From: Pontibacillus salicampi
Lineage (GTDB): Bacteria; Bacillota; Bacilli; Bacillales; BH030062
DNA: 64,000 nt
Assembly: GCF_042434395.1 (NCBI RefSeq)
Contig: NZ_JBHLTP010000003.1
Location: 940,777 to 1,004,776 of the forward strand
Reading direction: 5' to 3'
The notes under the pieces are model-generated. The model worked only from the letters and a program-made list of their open reading frames with translations, made no database searches and had not been told where the DNA came from. Below are positions 1 through 8,636 of this stretch, piece after piece; the first letter of the stretch is position 1; each line of letters starts with the position of its first letter. The position numbers were made by a program, and so were the translations under genes.

Positions 1-984
1 GGGAAGAGCTTTAAACCAACCAAATAAGCTTCGATAACCTTTTGAACGGCCAGCTGATTCGAATACAGCAAACATGGAAAACGCAGTTAATAAAGAGGGA
101 ATAGCCACAGCAAAGGTAAGCACCACCTGTATATATTTCCAGAATGGATCTATTCCTGGTTCAAGTAGCTGGTGATGAAAACCAACAGGAATAGAGAATA
201 ATAGAAAAAGGATAAATGCAAGGCGAGCTAATCCATCACTAAATATTTTACCTCCAATGATTTTAGGGATAATTCCATACCAGGCCATGTAGGCGGGCAA
301 TAACCAAAAATAAACGAGTGGATGCCCAAAATACCAAAACAATGTTCTGCTTACTAAAATGTTAATTTCATCTACGAGTCCTAAGGACCATGGAATAAAT
401 TGTATTAGCACTGTAGAGGCTACTCCTAGAGTAGAAATGAACCATATAACCATATTGATAACGACCATAAATGCAAGTAGAGGAGACTTTTGCCCTGGGT
501 TTGCTTTTTTCCATTTATATAGCTGATGGAAGTTAACGAAACAAGCAATCCATGATCCTACTACAACAAATGTTAGTCCGAAATAGAAGACTGGATGAGC
601 AGCAAGTGGTGCATAAAAGGTGTATAACACGCTTGCTTTTCCTAATAATATAGTAATGGCTGTAGCGATTGTACCAATAGTCATAGTCCAAAAGGCAGCC
701 CATGCCCACTTTCTTTGACCATCACTCATACCAACTGTTTTGCTCATCAGAGCAAATTGAAATCCAATGATAAAGAATGTAGTGAGTACTAGTGCTAAAA
801 TAACACCGTGCACGGTAAGAATTTGATAATAGTCAATTCCAAAAGGTAACGTGAGTTTGCCTGTACGGACAAAGGTTTGCAATAACCCCATCAGTCCACC
901 GATTAATAATGATATAAAAGCTACCCACATATGAGCCATTGTCACATTTGCATCCTTTTTTGGTAACGCACTTTGTATATTCAT
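1..984 (-). CDS. ba3-type cytochrome c oxidase subunit I (partial)
   Basis: The frame is open from an ATG at 984 down to the window edge, giving 328 codons; the C-terminal part lies outside. The translation is almost entirely membrane helices, and it contains FGHPLVYFWLLPAYMAWYG, the conserved heme-copper region with the Cu-B ligand HPLVYFW. The lack of the usual aa3 subunit features and the very short subunit II next door point to the ba3 (B-type) family, a terminal oxidase that reduces O2 in the cytoplasmic membrane. The start overlaps the stop of subunit II (TAATG), so the two are translationally coupled. The family is clear; the exact electron donor is not. Confidence 0.9.
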   Translation of the reverse strand, partial: MNIQSALPKKDANVTMAHMWVAFISLLIGGLMGLLQTFVRTGKLTLPFGIDYYQILTVHGVILALVLTTFFIIGFQFALMSKTVGMSDGQRKWAWAAFWTMTIGTIATAITILLGKASVLYTFYAPLAAHPVFYFGLTFVVVGSWIACFVNFHQLYKWKKANPGQKSPLLAFMVVINMVIWFISTLGVASTVLIQFIPWSLGLVDEINILVSRTLFWYFGHPLVYFWLLPAYMAWYGIIPKIIGGKIFSDGLARLAFILFLLFSIPVGFHHQLLEPGIDPFWKYIQVVLTFAVAIPSLLTAFSMFAVFESAGRSKGYRSLFGWFKALP

Positions 985-1490
985 TAGTCTTTGTACACCT
1001 CCACACTAGCCGTCATAAAATGGTGGCCTGTTCCACAATATTCATTACATACAAGCGTATAAGTACCAGGATTATTTAAAGTAACTTCTACGGTATTAAT
1101 GTAGCCTGGTTCTAGCATCATATTGGCATTGGTCCCAGCTAATTCAAATCCGTGGATAACGTCCTTTGTGGTCCCTTGAAATAGGACCGTTGAGCCTGCA
1201 GGTATTCGCATGTTCTTTACAGGATTCCCCTCTTCGTCCAAACCGAAATCATAGTTGAAAGCGGACGCAACGACATTAATAATATATTGTTGATCGTCTA
1301 TTTGTTGTACACCAAGATTCTCTTCTTTAAAGGATTCATGTGCTTCCACGTTCTCAGGGTCGATAGTTGTTAGACAACTGGGAGGTTGTGTACCTTGTAG
1401 AAAAGCCCCGACTCCTAGCACAATTAAGAAGGCCAACATGGTACCGCCTCCAATAAACATCCATATTTTCTCAAATTTATGCAAATGCAT
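984..1490 (-). CDS. ba3-type cytochrome c oxidase subunit II
   Basis: This 168-residue protein has one N-terminal membrane helix (about residues 10-32) and an extracytoplasmic cupredoxin domain. The CuA ligands are visible: His113, then Cys148, Glu150, Cys152, His156 and Met159 in CNEYCGTGHHFM. It receives electrons from cytochrome c and passes them to subunit I. The single helix and small size are typical of ba3 enzymes; aa3 subunit II has two helices and is longer. A GGAG site precedes the ATG. It lies between subunit IIa and subunit I in one minus-strand operon. Confidence 0.93.
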   Translation of the reverse strand: MHLHKFEKIWMFIGGGTMLAFLIVLGVGAFLQGTQPPSCLTTIDPENVEAHESFKEENLGVQQIDDQQYIINVVASAFNYDFGLDEEGNPVKNMRIPAGSTVLFQGTTKDVIHGFELAGTNANMMLEPGYINTVEVTLNNPGTYTLVCNEYCGTGHHFMTASVEVYKD

Positions 1491-1520
1491 ATCTCTCCAC
1501 TCCTTCGCCCGACCTTATAG

Positions 1521-1685
1521 TTATCGATTTAAGAAAAGCCCCCAAACTCCTATCCAGGTAACTATTAAAAACGCACCTACAAATAATACTGCAATGAATG
1601 TTCCCTTTAAATACGATGCTTCTGGCTGTGGCTTCGTTTTCAACTCCGGTTTTTGTTCTCCTAATGGAGTATGATTCATAGTCAT
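1521..1685 (-). CDS. Cytochrome c oxidase subunit IIa-like small membrane protein
   Basis: This is a 54-residue protein with a charged N-terminus rich in Pro, Lys and Glu, followed by one membrane helix (about residues 25-50) ending in WGVFLNR-like residues. Size, topology and position upstream of subunit II match the subunit IIa proteins of ba3 oxidases, which supply the helix missing from subunit II. The ATG at 1685 was preferred over the ATG two codons later because AAAGGAGG lies 10 bases upstream of it. It is the first gene of the operon visible here. Confidence 0.8.
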   Translation of the reverse strand: MTMNHTPLGEQKPELKTKPQPEASYLKGTFIAVLFVGAFLIVTWIGVWGLFLNR

Positions 1686-2024
1686 TTGGACCTTGCCTCC
1701 TTTCCAAATAGCTTCCTGTTTTTTCCCACACTTTTATCATATAGCAAAGTTACAGTATTGAAATACGTATTCTCCATTCTTCACAAACTGTTCAAAAACG
1801 AATTAAAACCTTATATTATCAACGTATATAAGCGTTTTTCGCTTGTGAAATAACGGGCTGAAAATGAACTTTTCATGACAAAATCAATACTATGGCAAAA
1901 ATGTGAAGGCTATTTCATCTGGAGGGACTATAGTCCTTTGATGTTGGATAATCATGATAGCTGCTGAAATGAATACGGACATGCTACACTGAAGGAGAGA
2001 AGGAAAAATAAGGAGGAATTGCGT
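1686..2024. promoter_or_regulatory. Divergent intergenic region, oxidase operon / dehydrogenase
   Basis: No credible gene is present in these 339 bases. The stretch must hold the promoters for the oxidase operon (minus) and the dehydrogenase (plus). A perfect 12-base palindrome, GGACTATAGTCC, lies at 1925-1936. It could be an operator, but I recognise no regulator for it. Confidence 0.4.
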
Positions 2025-2795
2025 TTGTGGTTACCATCATTTTCTTTAGAAGATAAGCTTGCTGCTATCACAGGAGCAACGAAAGGTATAGGGTACGCAA
2101 TTGCTATGGCATATGCGGAAGCAGGAGCAGATATTATTGTAATTGCTAGAACGAAGGATGATGTCCATCAGGTAGTCAAGGAGATTGAACAGTTAGGTAG
2201 AAAGGCATATCCAGTAGTGGCGGATGTGAAGGATTACCAATCTATTATTGATCAAATAGAAGCCCTCATTCCCCAAGAAAAAAGTATAAACATATTAGTA
2301 AACAATGCAGGAATGAATATTAGAAGCACAGCTCTTGAGGTGACAGAAGCAGAGTGGGAGACCATTGTGCAGACTAACATGAGAAGTGCTTTCTTTTTAA
2401 GTCAATACGCTGCGAAGGCCATGAAAGACAACCAATCTGGGAAAATCATAAACATTTCTTCTGTAGCGGGTGAAGTTGCGTTACGAACAGGAGTGGTTTA
2501 TGGGATGACTAAAAGTGCTATTCAACAGATGACGAAAAATGTTGCATTGGAATGGGGACCATATAATATTCACGTTAATGCTATAGGACCTTGGTATTTT
2601 CCAACCTCCTTGACAGAAGAGCTATTAAAGGATGAGTCCTATGTAAACGATATACTTAGAAGAACGCCTATGAATAGGCTGGGTGACGTTAAGGAATTGG
2701 CTGGAGCAGCGGTCTTTTTAGCCTCAGAAGCGAGTAACTATATTACCGGACAAACGTTATTTATTGATGGCGGTATGACTATTTATGGGTTTTAG
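2025..2795 (+). CDS. SDR family oxidoreductase
   Basis: A 256-residue classical short-chain dehydrogenase/reductase. The NAD(P)-binding glycine motif TGATKGIG is at about residues 16-23, NNAG follows near residue 90, and the catalytic Ser (NISSVAG) and YxxxK (YGMTK) follow in order. It ends with the usual GQTLFIDGG. The closest functional groups are gluconate 5-dehydrogenase and 3-oxoacyl-ACP reductase types; the substrate cannot be told. A TTG at 2019 is only two bases from AGGAGG, so the TTG at 2025, eight bases away, was chosen. Confidence 0.85.
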   Translation: MWLPSFSLEDKLAAITGATKGIGYAIAMAYAEAGADIIVIARTKDDVHQVVKEIEQLGRKAYPVVADVKDYQSIIDQIEALIPQEKSINILVNNAGMNIRSTALEVTEAEWETIVQTNMRSAFFLSQYAAKAMKDNQSGKIINISSVAGEVALRTGVVYGMTKSAIQQMTKNVALEWGPYNIHVNAIGPWYFPTSLTEELLKDESYVNDILRRTPMNRLGDVKELAGAAVFLASEASNYITGQTLFIDGGMTIYGF

Positions 2796-2948
2796 CACAA
2801 GGCGCATAACTAAAGGTCAATGCAATTGTTGGTTGATTTGCATAACGAGGATGTAAGGTTGGAAGGGAAGCTGAGTCATTGAGGATTCTTTACTTTCTAA
2901 AGACACGATACCAAAATAGGAACAACAGGCACCAGCAGAGCCTGACAA

Positions 2949-2987
2949 AAAAGCAAGCCTGCCCTTAAGGGGATAGGGCTTGCTTTT
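2949..2987. terminator. Bidirectional hairpin terminator
   Basis: The arms AAAAGCAAGCC and GGCTTGCTTTT enclose a smaller CCCTTAAGGG stem. The A and T runs on both sides suit termination of both the dehydrogenase (plus) and CheX (minus). Confidence 0.8.
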
Positions 2988-3029
2988 ACTGTTAGATACG
3001 AAAAAATACAGGAGAAGATTACAAGAATT

Positions 3030-3485
3030 TTAGCTGTTTTCTATCATGAGAATTAAATATAGGGTTTCCTCCTGAAGCAAGGAAACTGGTACTTTAAAAG
3101 CTCGATCAAAACCGTACAGTTTCGTAGCTCCTACGATAACAGTAGGAGGGGTAATATCGATGTGAACCTCACGCCCTGATACGATTGTTGCTAGGTTACC
3201 TGCAATCATGTTAGCCAGTTCACCTGTAAAGGATTCAAGCATCTCGTCTCCTATTGGCATTCCAAACATGCTAGAGCCTATTGAACTTATACATTCCCTT
3301 GTCCCTTCAATGAGCAGTCTTCCCTCCATATCACCTGTCATACCAATTAAAACGCCAAGATCAGCTTGAATGAGTGGCTCTTGAATGACGTTTGGCTTTT
3401 CTATGTAAATGTCAAACGGGAGTACAGCCTTAACTGATTCTATAGTTCCATTAACAATTTCTGTAACAGACTTACTACCTACCAA
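3030..3485 (-). CDS. cheX: Chemotaxis protein CheX-like CheY-P phosphatase
   Basis: A 151-residue protein of the CheC/CheX/FliY phosphatase fold. The active-site helix is visible as SFTGELANMIAGNLAT, with the ExxN pair (Glu and Asn) that positions water for CheY-P hydrolysis. Only one such helix is present, as in CheX, whereas CheC has two. It starts with TTG after AAGGTGGGGG. No other chemotaxis gene is nearby, so it is a stand-alone member; an alternative is a single-domain relative acting on another response regulator. Confidence 0.75.
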   Translation of the reverse strand: MVGSKSVTEIVNGTIESVKAVLPFDIYIEKPNVIQEPLIQADLGVLIGMTGDMEGRLLIEGTRECISSIGSSMFGMPIGDEMLESFTGELANMIAGNLATIVSGREVHIDITPPTVIVGATKLYGFDRAFKVPVSLLQEETLYLILMIENS

Positions 3486-3596
3486 ATAACCCCCACCTTA
3501 TACCTATAGTGCATTCATCATATCACAAAAAATATATAAAGAGCTTATAATCTCCACGATTTTTACAAAAGCTAAATGAAATGGAAGGAGGATATT

Positions 3597-4682
3597 ATGA
3601 GCTATATTACTTCAATCGGTTACAGTGTGCCAGAATATGAGCTAGGTCAAGAAGATGTTAAATCCTTCATTAAACACGTTTTCCCAAAGACAGAGCGAGA
3701 TATCAATAGATTGCTCCCAGTGTTTGAAAATGCATCCGTGGATACTAGACAATTTGTGAAGCCAATGGAGTGGTTTGCGAAGGATCACACTTTTAAAGAA
3801 CGAAATGATATTTATGAAGAACAATCTTTATTCCATTCTTTAATAGCTATTGATACTTGTCTCCAAAATAAAATGATGTTTGATGAAACGGTCCCTTATG
3901 AAGCAATAGACATGATTATTTATGTATCAAGCACAGGAATTGCCACACCAACAATAGACGCTCGGATAATAAATGAACGTGATTTCCGTGATGATATAAA
4001 ACGAATGCCATTATGGGGACTTGGCTGTGCAGGTGGTGGGACGGGTTTATCCAGAGCTATGGAATTCGTACGTACATACAAGGATAAAAACGTTCTATTA
4101 GTATGTGTGGAGTTATGCAGTCTTACTTTTCAAAAGAATGATAATCGTAAAAGTAATTTTATTGGTACTGCTTTGTTTGGGGATGGAATTTCTGCCGCGC
4201 TTATAATGGGAGAACAATCCCCTTATTTGTCCCGTGTGAAAAGAACTATTCCATATATGACACGATCAAGTTCCAAATTATTGAAGGATGCACTCGATGT
4301 AATGGGCTGGAACGTTAATGAGGATGGGCTTCAGGTTATTTTCGCGAGAAGTATTCCTACCTTAGTAGAAACCTTCTGGAGAGAACACGTAGAAGGTTTC
4401 ATGGAGGAATTAGGGGACAATCCAAAAGATTACCCATTCTTGGTTGCCCATCCAGGTGGCAAAAAGGTATTAGAGGCTTACCAGGACGTATTACAGTGTG
4501 GTGAGGATAAGTTTCTCCACTCTTATGATGTGCTGCGGGAACACGGTAATATGTCCTCTGCTACGGTATTACATGTTCTAAAAAGGTGGATGGAGCAGCA
4601 ACAGCCAAGTGGTACGAAGAGTATTTTGGCTGCTTTAGGGCCTGGCTTTAGTTCTGAATTAATACGTTTGGAGTGGTCTTAA
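3597..4682 (+). CDS. bpsA: Type III polyketide synthase (BpsA-like)
   Basis: A 361-residue chalcone/stilbene-synthase-fold enzyme that extends fatty acyl-CoA with malonyl-CoA to alkylpyrones in Bacillus. The catalytic triad is visible: Cys144 in WGLGCAGGG, His285 in VAHPGG and Asn318 in EHGNMSS. The start at 3597 follows AAGGAGG by six bases and is better than the in-frame ATG at 3576. Its stop overlaps the next ATG (TAATG), giving the bpsA-bpsB pair known from B. subtilis (BcsA/YpbQ). Confidence 0.93.
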   Translation: MSYITSIGYSVPEYELGQEDVKSFIKHVFPKTERDINRLLPVFENASVDTRQFVKPMEWFAKDHTFKERNDIYEEQSLFHSLIAIDTCLQNKMMFDETVPYEAIDMIIYVSSTGIATPTIDARIINERDFRDDIKRMPLWGLGCAGGGTGLSRAMEFVRTYKDKNVLLVCVELCSLTFQKNDNRKSNFIGTALFGDGISAALIMGEQSPYLSRVKRTIPYMTRSSSKLLKDALDVMGWNVNEDGLQVIFARSIPTLVETFWREHVEGFMEELGDNPKDYPFLVAHPGGKKVLEAYQDVLQCGEDKFLHSYDVLREHGNMSSATVLHVLKRWMEQQQPSGTKSILAALGPGFSSELIRLEWS

Positions 4683-5194
4683 TGTATCTATACTATGTGT
4701 TATTTACCTTTATTATCGTGCAGCGTCTCATCGAATTATGGGTGGCGAAAAGAAATGAAAAGTGGATGAAACAAAATGGGGGAATAGAAGTTGGAGATGG
4801 ACATTATAAATGGATTGTTCTCGTTCATGCTTTGTTTTTTATATCCATTCTCGCAGAAAGTTATGGGACAGCTTTAGAGCTCTCACTGTGGAAAGGCTTG
4901 TTATTTGGCATCTTCTTTGTTACGCAAGGCTTTCGAATCTGGTGTTTAACCTCCCTTGGACGGTATTGGAATACAAAGATTATTGTCTTGCCAGGATCAC
5001 AGCTAGTGGCAAAGGGTCCATATCGATTTATGAAACACCCAAATTATTTTGTAGTTGGTGTTGAATTCATTATTATCCCACTTTTATTCGATGCATATAT
5101 TAGTGCTGTTTTGTTTCCTTTATTTCACCTGGCTCTTATGCGAATTCGAATTCCAAAAGAAGAAGAAGCTCTTGCAAAGGCATACAAATCGTAA
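4682..5194 (+). CDS. bpsB: Isoprenylcysteine carboxyl methyltransferase-like protein (BpsB/YpbQ)
   Basis: A 170-residue membrane protein with about four helices. It carries the ICMT-family C-terminal motif GPYRFMKHPNYFVV, the AdoMet-binding RHPxY-type signature. In B. subtilis the partner of BpsA O-methylates alkylpyrones. Translational coupling to bpsA through TAATG supports the same role here. The start is the ATG in that overlap; the GTG nine bases earlier lacks a spaced ribosome site. Confidence 0.88.
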   Translation: MYLYYVLFTFIIVQRLIELWVAKRNEKWMKQNGGIEVGDGHYKWIVLVHALFFISILAESYGTALELSLWKGLLFGIFFVTQGFRIWCLTSLGRYWNTKIIVLPGSQLVAKGPYRFMKHPNYFVVGVEFIIIPLLFDAYISAVLFPLFHLALMRIRIPKEEEALAKAYKS

Positions 5195-5405
5195 GTGTCT
5201 ACTTGGTAATGACACCTTGGTAACAAATACTTTCTTTCATCCATGTCAAAAGATGAGAGGGAGTATTTTTTTGAGAGGGGCTGAATGGCTTATATCCTAC
5301 TCCCTTCCTGCATCTTTCAGGATCATGTGTGTAATAGGAATACTTGAAAAGAAAACTATAAATCCAAAGAGCAAAAAAGTGTAAGTGTGCACCACATTTT
5401 TACCA

Positions 5406-5420
5406 TTGTAACGCTTACAA
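5406..5420 (+). promoter_or_regulatory. cre-like operator 1
   Basis: TTGTAACGCTTACAA is a perfect inverted repeat around CGC. Read as TTGTAACGCTTACA it matches the CcpA cre consensus TGWNANCGNTNWCA at 12 of 14 positions. It lies about 100 bases before a solute symporter, a typical target of CcpA or another LacI-family regulator. Confidence 0.55.
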
Positions 5421-5449
5421 AAAATATTCTACAATTACGGAAAAGCTAA

Positions 5450-5463
5450 TTAAAGCGCTTTAT
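5450..5463 (+). promoter_or_regulatory. cre-like operator 2
   Basis: TTAAAGCGCTTTAT is centred on the palindrome AAAGCGCTTT and matches the cre consensus at 12 of 14 positions. It lies 44 bases downstream of the first site, a spacing close to four helical turns. Confidence 0.5.
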
Positions 5464-5523
5464 TTTTTTGTTAGTATTTTTGATTCCGCTTACATACATT
5501 CAAACGTAAAGGGAGAACAAACT

Positions 5524-7110
5524 ATGAATCTATTTACTGTATTATCATTCTTATTTTTTACTGGCATGGTGGCACTCATTTCGTATGTATTAACTAGAAA
5601 AGAGGATCTGAACTCTCATGACGGGTATTTTTTAGGAGGAAGAAGCCTTGGCCCATGGGTAATTGCTGGTTCATTAATGCTCACTAATCTTTCTACTGAA
5701 CAATTGATAGGGTTAAATGCTCAAGGATATTCTCATACCATTGCAGTAATGGGGTGGGAAGTAGGGTCAGCCATTGCATTAGTGGTGGTTGCATTCTTTC
5801 TTTTACCTCGTTATCTGAAGGGGGGTATTACGACAATTCCTGACTTTTTAGAGGAACGATATGACTTTGGAACAAAGCAAATAGTGACCATATTGTTTCT
5901 CTTTGGTTATGTTTTCAACCTGCTACCACCAATTCTTTATTCAGGTGCCGTTGCATTAAATGGAATATTTGACGTTTCCGGTGTATTTGGTGTAAGCCGT
6001 TTTACAGGGATTATTATAATGGTTGTTGCTATTGGTACCCTGGGCTCTATTTATGCGATATTCGGAGGTCTGAAGGCAGTTGCTATTTCTGATACGATAA
6101 ATGGGGTGGGCTTATTAATCGGCGGCTTATTAATTCCCATTATCGGTCTTTTTGTCCTTGGTGATGGCTCATTCGGGAATGGATTCCAGACTATTATTAA
6201 GGATACACCCGAAAAGCTAAATTCCATTGGGGGAGAGGAGAGCCCAGTGCCATTTAGTACCATGTTTACAGGTATGTTGTTAGTAAACCTATTTTACTGG
6301 GGGACAGCACAGCATATAATGCAAAGGGCCATATCAGCCAAAAGCTTAAAGGCAGGTCAGCAAGGTGTACTAATGGCAGCGTTTCTTAAGCTGTTAGGAC
6401 CCGTCTTTTTGATTTTACCTGGTATCATTGCCTTTAACATGTTCGGCTCTGGTATGGAGCCAACAGATGCTTACCCTAAGCTTGTAACAGAGGTATTACC
6501 GACTCCATTAGTCGGCTTCTTTGCAGCTGTTCTTGTGGGTGCTATACTATCTTCATTTAATTCAGCGCTAAATTCATCGGTTACGTTAATAGCACTTAAT
6601 ATTTATAAGCCGTATTTCAATCCACAGGCCTCTGATAAACAAGTTGTAAAGAAAGGAAAAACAGCAGGGATCATATTGGCTTTATTTGCTATGGTTATAG
6701 CTCCTTTAATTGATAAAGCACCCCAGGGTTTCTTTCAATATTTACAAATTGTAAATGGATTTTATAATGTGCCCATCTTTACTATATTAATAGTCGGATA
6801 TTTGACGAAGAGAGTTCCGGCTGTTGCTGCTAAAATTTCGCTAACCGTATTTATTTCCATCTATGCCACCACCCAGCTAATTTGGGATACGGGAGTCCAT
6901 TTCTTGCATATATTAGCTATCCTATTCGTAGTGTGTACAACTCTCATGCTAGTCATTGGCAAGATGTATCCAAGGAAGGAAGTATTTGTGCTGGAGGAAA
7001 AGTCACAAGTAGAAATGACACCGTGGAAACTAGTGTACCCTGTTGGGCTTGCTGCAACGGCGGCAATGATTCTATTATACGTATTGTTATCTCCTGTAGG
7101 GATTATATAA
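5524..7110 (+). CDS. Sodium/solute symporter (SSS family)
   Basis: A 528-residue membrane protein with about 13-14 helices. The N-terminal half has the SSS-family pattern YFLGGRSLGPWVIAGSLMLTNLSTEQLIGLNAQGYS split over helices 1-2, and GGLKAVAISDTINGVG further on. It most resembles the sugar-type SSS branch (SLC5/YidK-like). Two cre-like operators lie upstream, which fits a carbon-source transporter under catabolite control. A convergent AraC regulator shares its terminator and might control it. The substrate is unknown. Confidence 0.85.
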   Translation: MNLFTVLSFLFFTGMVALISYVLTRKEDLNSHDGYFLGGRSLGPWVIAGSLMLTNLSTEQLIGLNAQGYSHTIAVMGWEVGSAIALVVVAFFLLPRYLKGGITTIPDFLEERYDFGTKQIVTILFLFGYVFNLLPPILYSGAVALNGIFDVSGVFGVSRFTGIIIMVVAIGTLGSIYAIFGGLKAVAISDTINGVGLLIGGLLIPIIGLFVLGDGSFGNGFQTIIKDTPEKLNSIGGEESPVPFSTMFTGMLLVNLFYWGTAQHIMQRAISAKSLKAGQQGVLMAAFLKLLGPVFLILPGIIAFNMFGSGMEPTDAYPKLVTEVLPTPLVGFFAAVLVGAILSSFNSALNSSVTLIALNIYKPYFNPQASDKQVVKKGKTAGIILALFAMVIAPLIDKAPQGFFQYLQIVNGFYNVPIFTILIVGYLTKRVPAVAAKISLTVFISIYATTQLIWDTGVHFLHILAILFVVCTTLMLVIGKMYPRKEVFVLEEKSQVEMTPWKLVYPVGLAATAAMILLYVLLSPVGII

Positions 7111-7129
7111 ACGTAAAATGGTTGAAAAT

Positions 7130-7171
7130 AAAAGCCTAGTGTAATAAGAAATCTTATTACACTAGGCTTTT
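7130..7171. terminator. Shared bidirectional terminator
   Basis: A near-perfect 20-base-pair stem (7130-7149 and 7152-7171) with A and T runs at the two ends. It serves both the symporter and the convergent AraC gene, whose stop codon lies inside the stem. Confidence 0.88.
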
Positions 7172-8038
7172 GTATGCTGGAGAAACGGAATCCGGGAATT
7201 TTCTATATCTACCTGGAGTAGTGCCTGTTACCTTCTTAAATACCTTTGTAAAATAATTTGCATTATGGTACCCAATAAGGTTAGCAATCTCTTCTACCGC
7301 ATAGGAAGTATGCTCTAATAATTCTTTAGCCCTCTGTATTCTTAAGGTGGTTATGTATTGGATAGGGGTTACTCTCGTTTTCTCTTTAAATTGTCTGGCA
7401 AAATGATAGCGAGATAGGTTACAGGCAGATGCCATATCACCGGGACTAATGTCTTGATGGTAGTGTTCTTTGGCATACTTAATAGCGTCCATGATAGTGG
7501 ATGGCCAATCGGAATGAGAAGAATGGGATTCTAATCGCAGACAATAGTGATAAAGCTTCATCGCAAATTGGTAGGCATACCCTGATGCTTCATAGGCATC
7601 ATTCAACTGATCCATACGAGCCTTTTCTAGCATATTAGTGAAGTAAGCAATCGGATCAGTATGGGGGTTCAGATATAGCATTGTACCGAACTGATTGTGA
7701 ATTAGCTCCCATACATGGCGAATCGCTTCTCCCTTTAATGAAACAAACATATAGGTTACACCATCTTTATTCCCGAAGTTAGAAAGGGATAGTGTGTCCC
7801 AATCTTGAATGATTACAGCAGTACCTGCGGTTAAGGTGAGTTCTTGTTGAGAGATAGTTACAGTAACTGTACCGGTACGGATATACAGAAAGCCTAATCC
7901 ATGAAAGATAGGCTTATTATCGTCGATATCTGAAGAAAGGTCTCCTGCTCCAAGAGCTAGTAATTGAGCTGTTTCTGCTATGTCTGACTGACTAAAAGGA
8001 TAATAAAAATAATCCGTATATGGTTTAGTATATGGCAA
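7157..8038 (-). CDS. AraC family transcriptional regulator
   Basis: A 293-residue regulator with an N-terminal cupin-like sensing domain (about residues 1-150). Two helix-turn-helix units occupy the last 100 residues, with the AraC signature running through YHFARQFKEKTRVTP and IANLIGYHNANYFTKVFKKVTG. It starts with TTG, nine bases after AAAGGAG. Cytoplasmic sugar-type AraC proteins often control an adjacent transporter, so the convergent symporter is a candidate target; that is inference. Confidence 0.88.
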   Translation of the reverse strand: MPYTKPYTDYFYYPFSQSDIAETAQLLALGAGDLSSDIDDNKPIFHGLGFLYIRTGTVTVTISQQELTLTAGTAVIIQDWDTLSLSNFGNKDGVTYMFVSLKGEAIRHVWELIHNQFGTMLYLNPHTDPIAYFTNMLEKARMDQLNDAYEASGYAYQFAMKLYHYCLRLESHSSHSDWPSTIMDAIKYAKEHYHQDISPGDMASACNLSRYHFARQFKEKTRVTPIQYITTLRIQRAKELLEHTSYAVEEIANLIGYHNANYFTKVFKKVTGTTPGRYRKFPDSVSPAYKSLV

Positions 8039-8220
8039 ATACGTTCACTCCTTTATATGTGTGACTGCAATTCAAGGAATTTGCTGACTCTTTAATATGG
8101 TGTACAGACATTATAAATTAATTTAATTAAGTTTCCAAGTAACGAAAGAAGGGTTTACTCTTCATCTGTTTCCGTCAGAAAGACCTAGAATGTATGGCTG
8201 TAGCTTTGAGTATAATACAG

Positions 8221-8241
8221 TGAGAATATTTTTCATTCTCA
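8221..8241 (+). promoter_or_regulatory. Fur-like box 1
   Basis: TGAGAAT and ATTCTCA form a perfect inverted repeat separated by seven bases. The inner 19 bases match the classical Fur box at 13 positions. It ends immediately before the -35 element at 8242. Confidence 0.55.
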
Positions 8242-8270
8242 TTGCAGCGAAGGATCGCATTTGCTATACT
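8242..8270 (+). promoter_or_regulatory. SigA-type promoter of the small membrane protein gene
   Basis: TTGCAG (8242-8247) and TATACT (8265-8270) are separated by 17 bases. A Fur-like box abuts each side. Confidence 0.6.
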
Positions 8271-8282
8271 TGTCATAGAAAA

Positions 8283-8297
8283 TGAAAATCGTTATCA
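8283..8297 (+). promoter_or_regulatory. Fur-like box 2
   Basis: TGAAAATCGTTATCA matches the 7-1-7 Fur motif TGATAAT-N-ATTATCA at 12 of 14 defined positions. It lies just after the predicted transcription start, where a bound repressor would block initiation. Confidence 0.6.
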
Positions 8298-8332
8298 ATA
8301 TAAATGAATCGTATAAGAAATGAGGGTTCCTG

Positions 8333-8506
8333 ATGATACTACTTATATTGCTTACAGTTCTGATTTATTCTGTTCTGCTGGTTGGCTTATTAGCTAAACT
8401 GAACGATAAGCGTGCTGTACAATTAGTTCATTTTATGAAAAGACAAAGTGAGAGCTCTCATCGAGATAAACAGCATGCCTATGAACAATCCATAGGAGCC
8501 AGGTAG
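8333..8506 (+). CDS. Small single-helix membrane protein, probably Fur-controlled
   Basis: An unrecognised 57-residue protein. Residues 2-21 form one hydrophobic helix rich in Leu, Ile and Val; the rest is polar with several His, Lys and Arg and a His-rich stretch near SSHRDKQH. A GAGGG site precedes the ATG, and the stop codon sits inside its own terminator hairpin, so the gene is a compact single transcription unit. Two Fur-like boxes flank its promoter, so a role in iron response is inferred, but no function is known to me. Confidence 0.65.
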   Translation: MILLILLTVLIYSVLLVGLLAKLNDKRAVQLVHFMKRQSESSHRDKQHAYEQSIGAR

Positions 8507-8525
8507 AGGATACCTGGCTTTTTTT
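8497..8525 (+). terminator. Hairpin terminator
   Basis: AGCCAGGTA and TACCTGGCT form a nine-base-pair stem followed by seven T. It contains the stop codon of the preceding small gene. Confidence 0.9.
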
Positions 8526-8636
8526 GTTTGTCCTGCTAGTATAAGAAGCACATTTACATAGCTTTCACGGAAAAGCAATTGATTCAGCGATTTCTTTGCA
8601 CGTATAATGGATGGGAGAGAGAAATGGAGGAGTTTT

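Larger units (their letters stand above)
5195..5523 (+). promoter_or_regulatory. Upstream region of the symporter gene
   Basis: No supported gene lies in these 329 bases; an open frame starting at 5252 has no ribosome site. The 3' half carries two cre-like palindromes, listed separately, so this is a regulated promoter region. Confidence 0.5.

Noticed and set aside
3030..3485. CheX as part of a chemotaxis operon
   Set aside because: No other chemotaxis or flagellar gene is in the window, so no operon claim is made.
5252..5384. Open frame of about 44 codons before the symporter
   Set aside because: No ribosome site, and it ends before the cre-like sites without any family resemblance.
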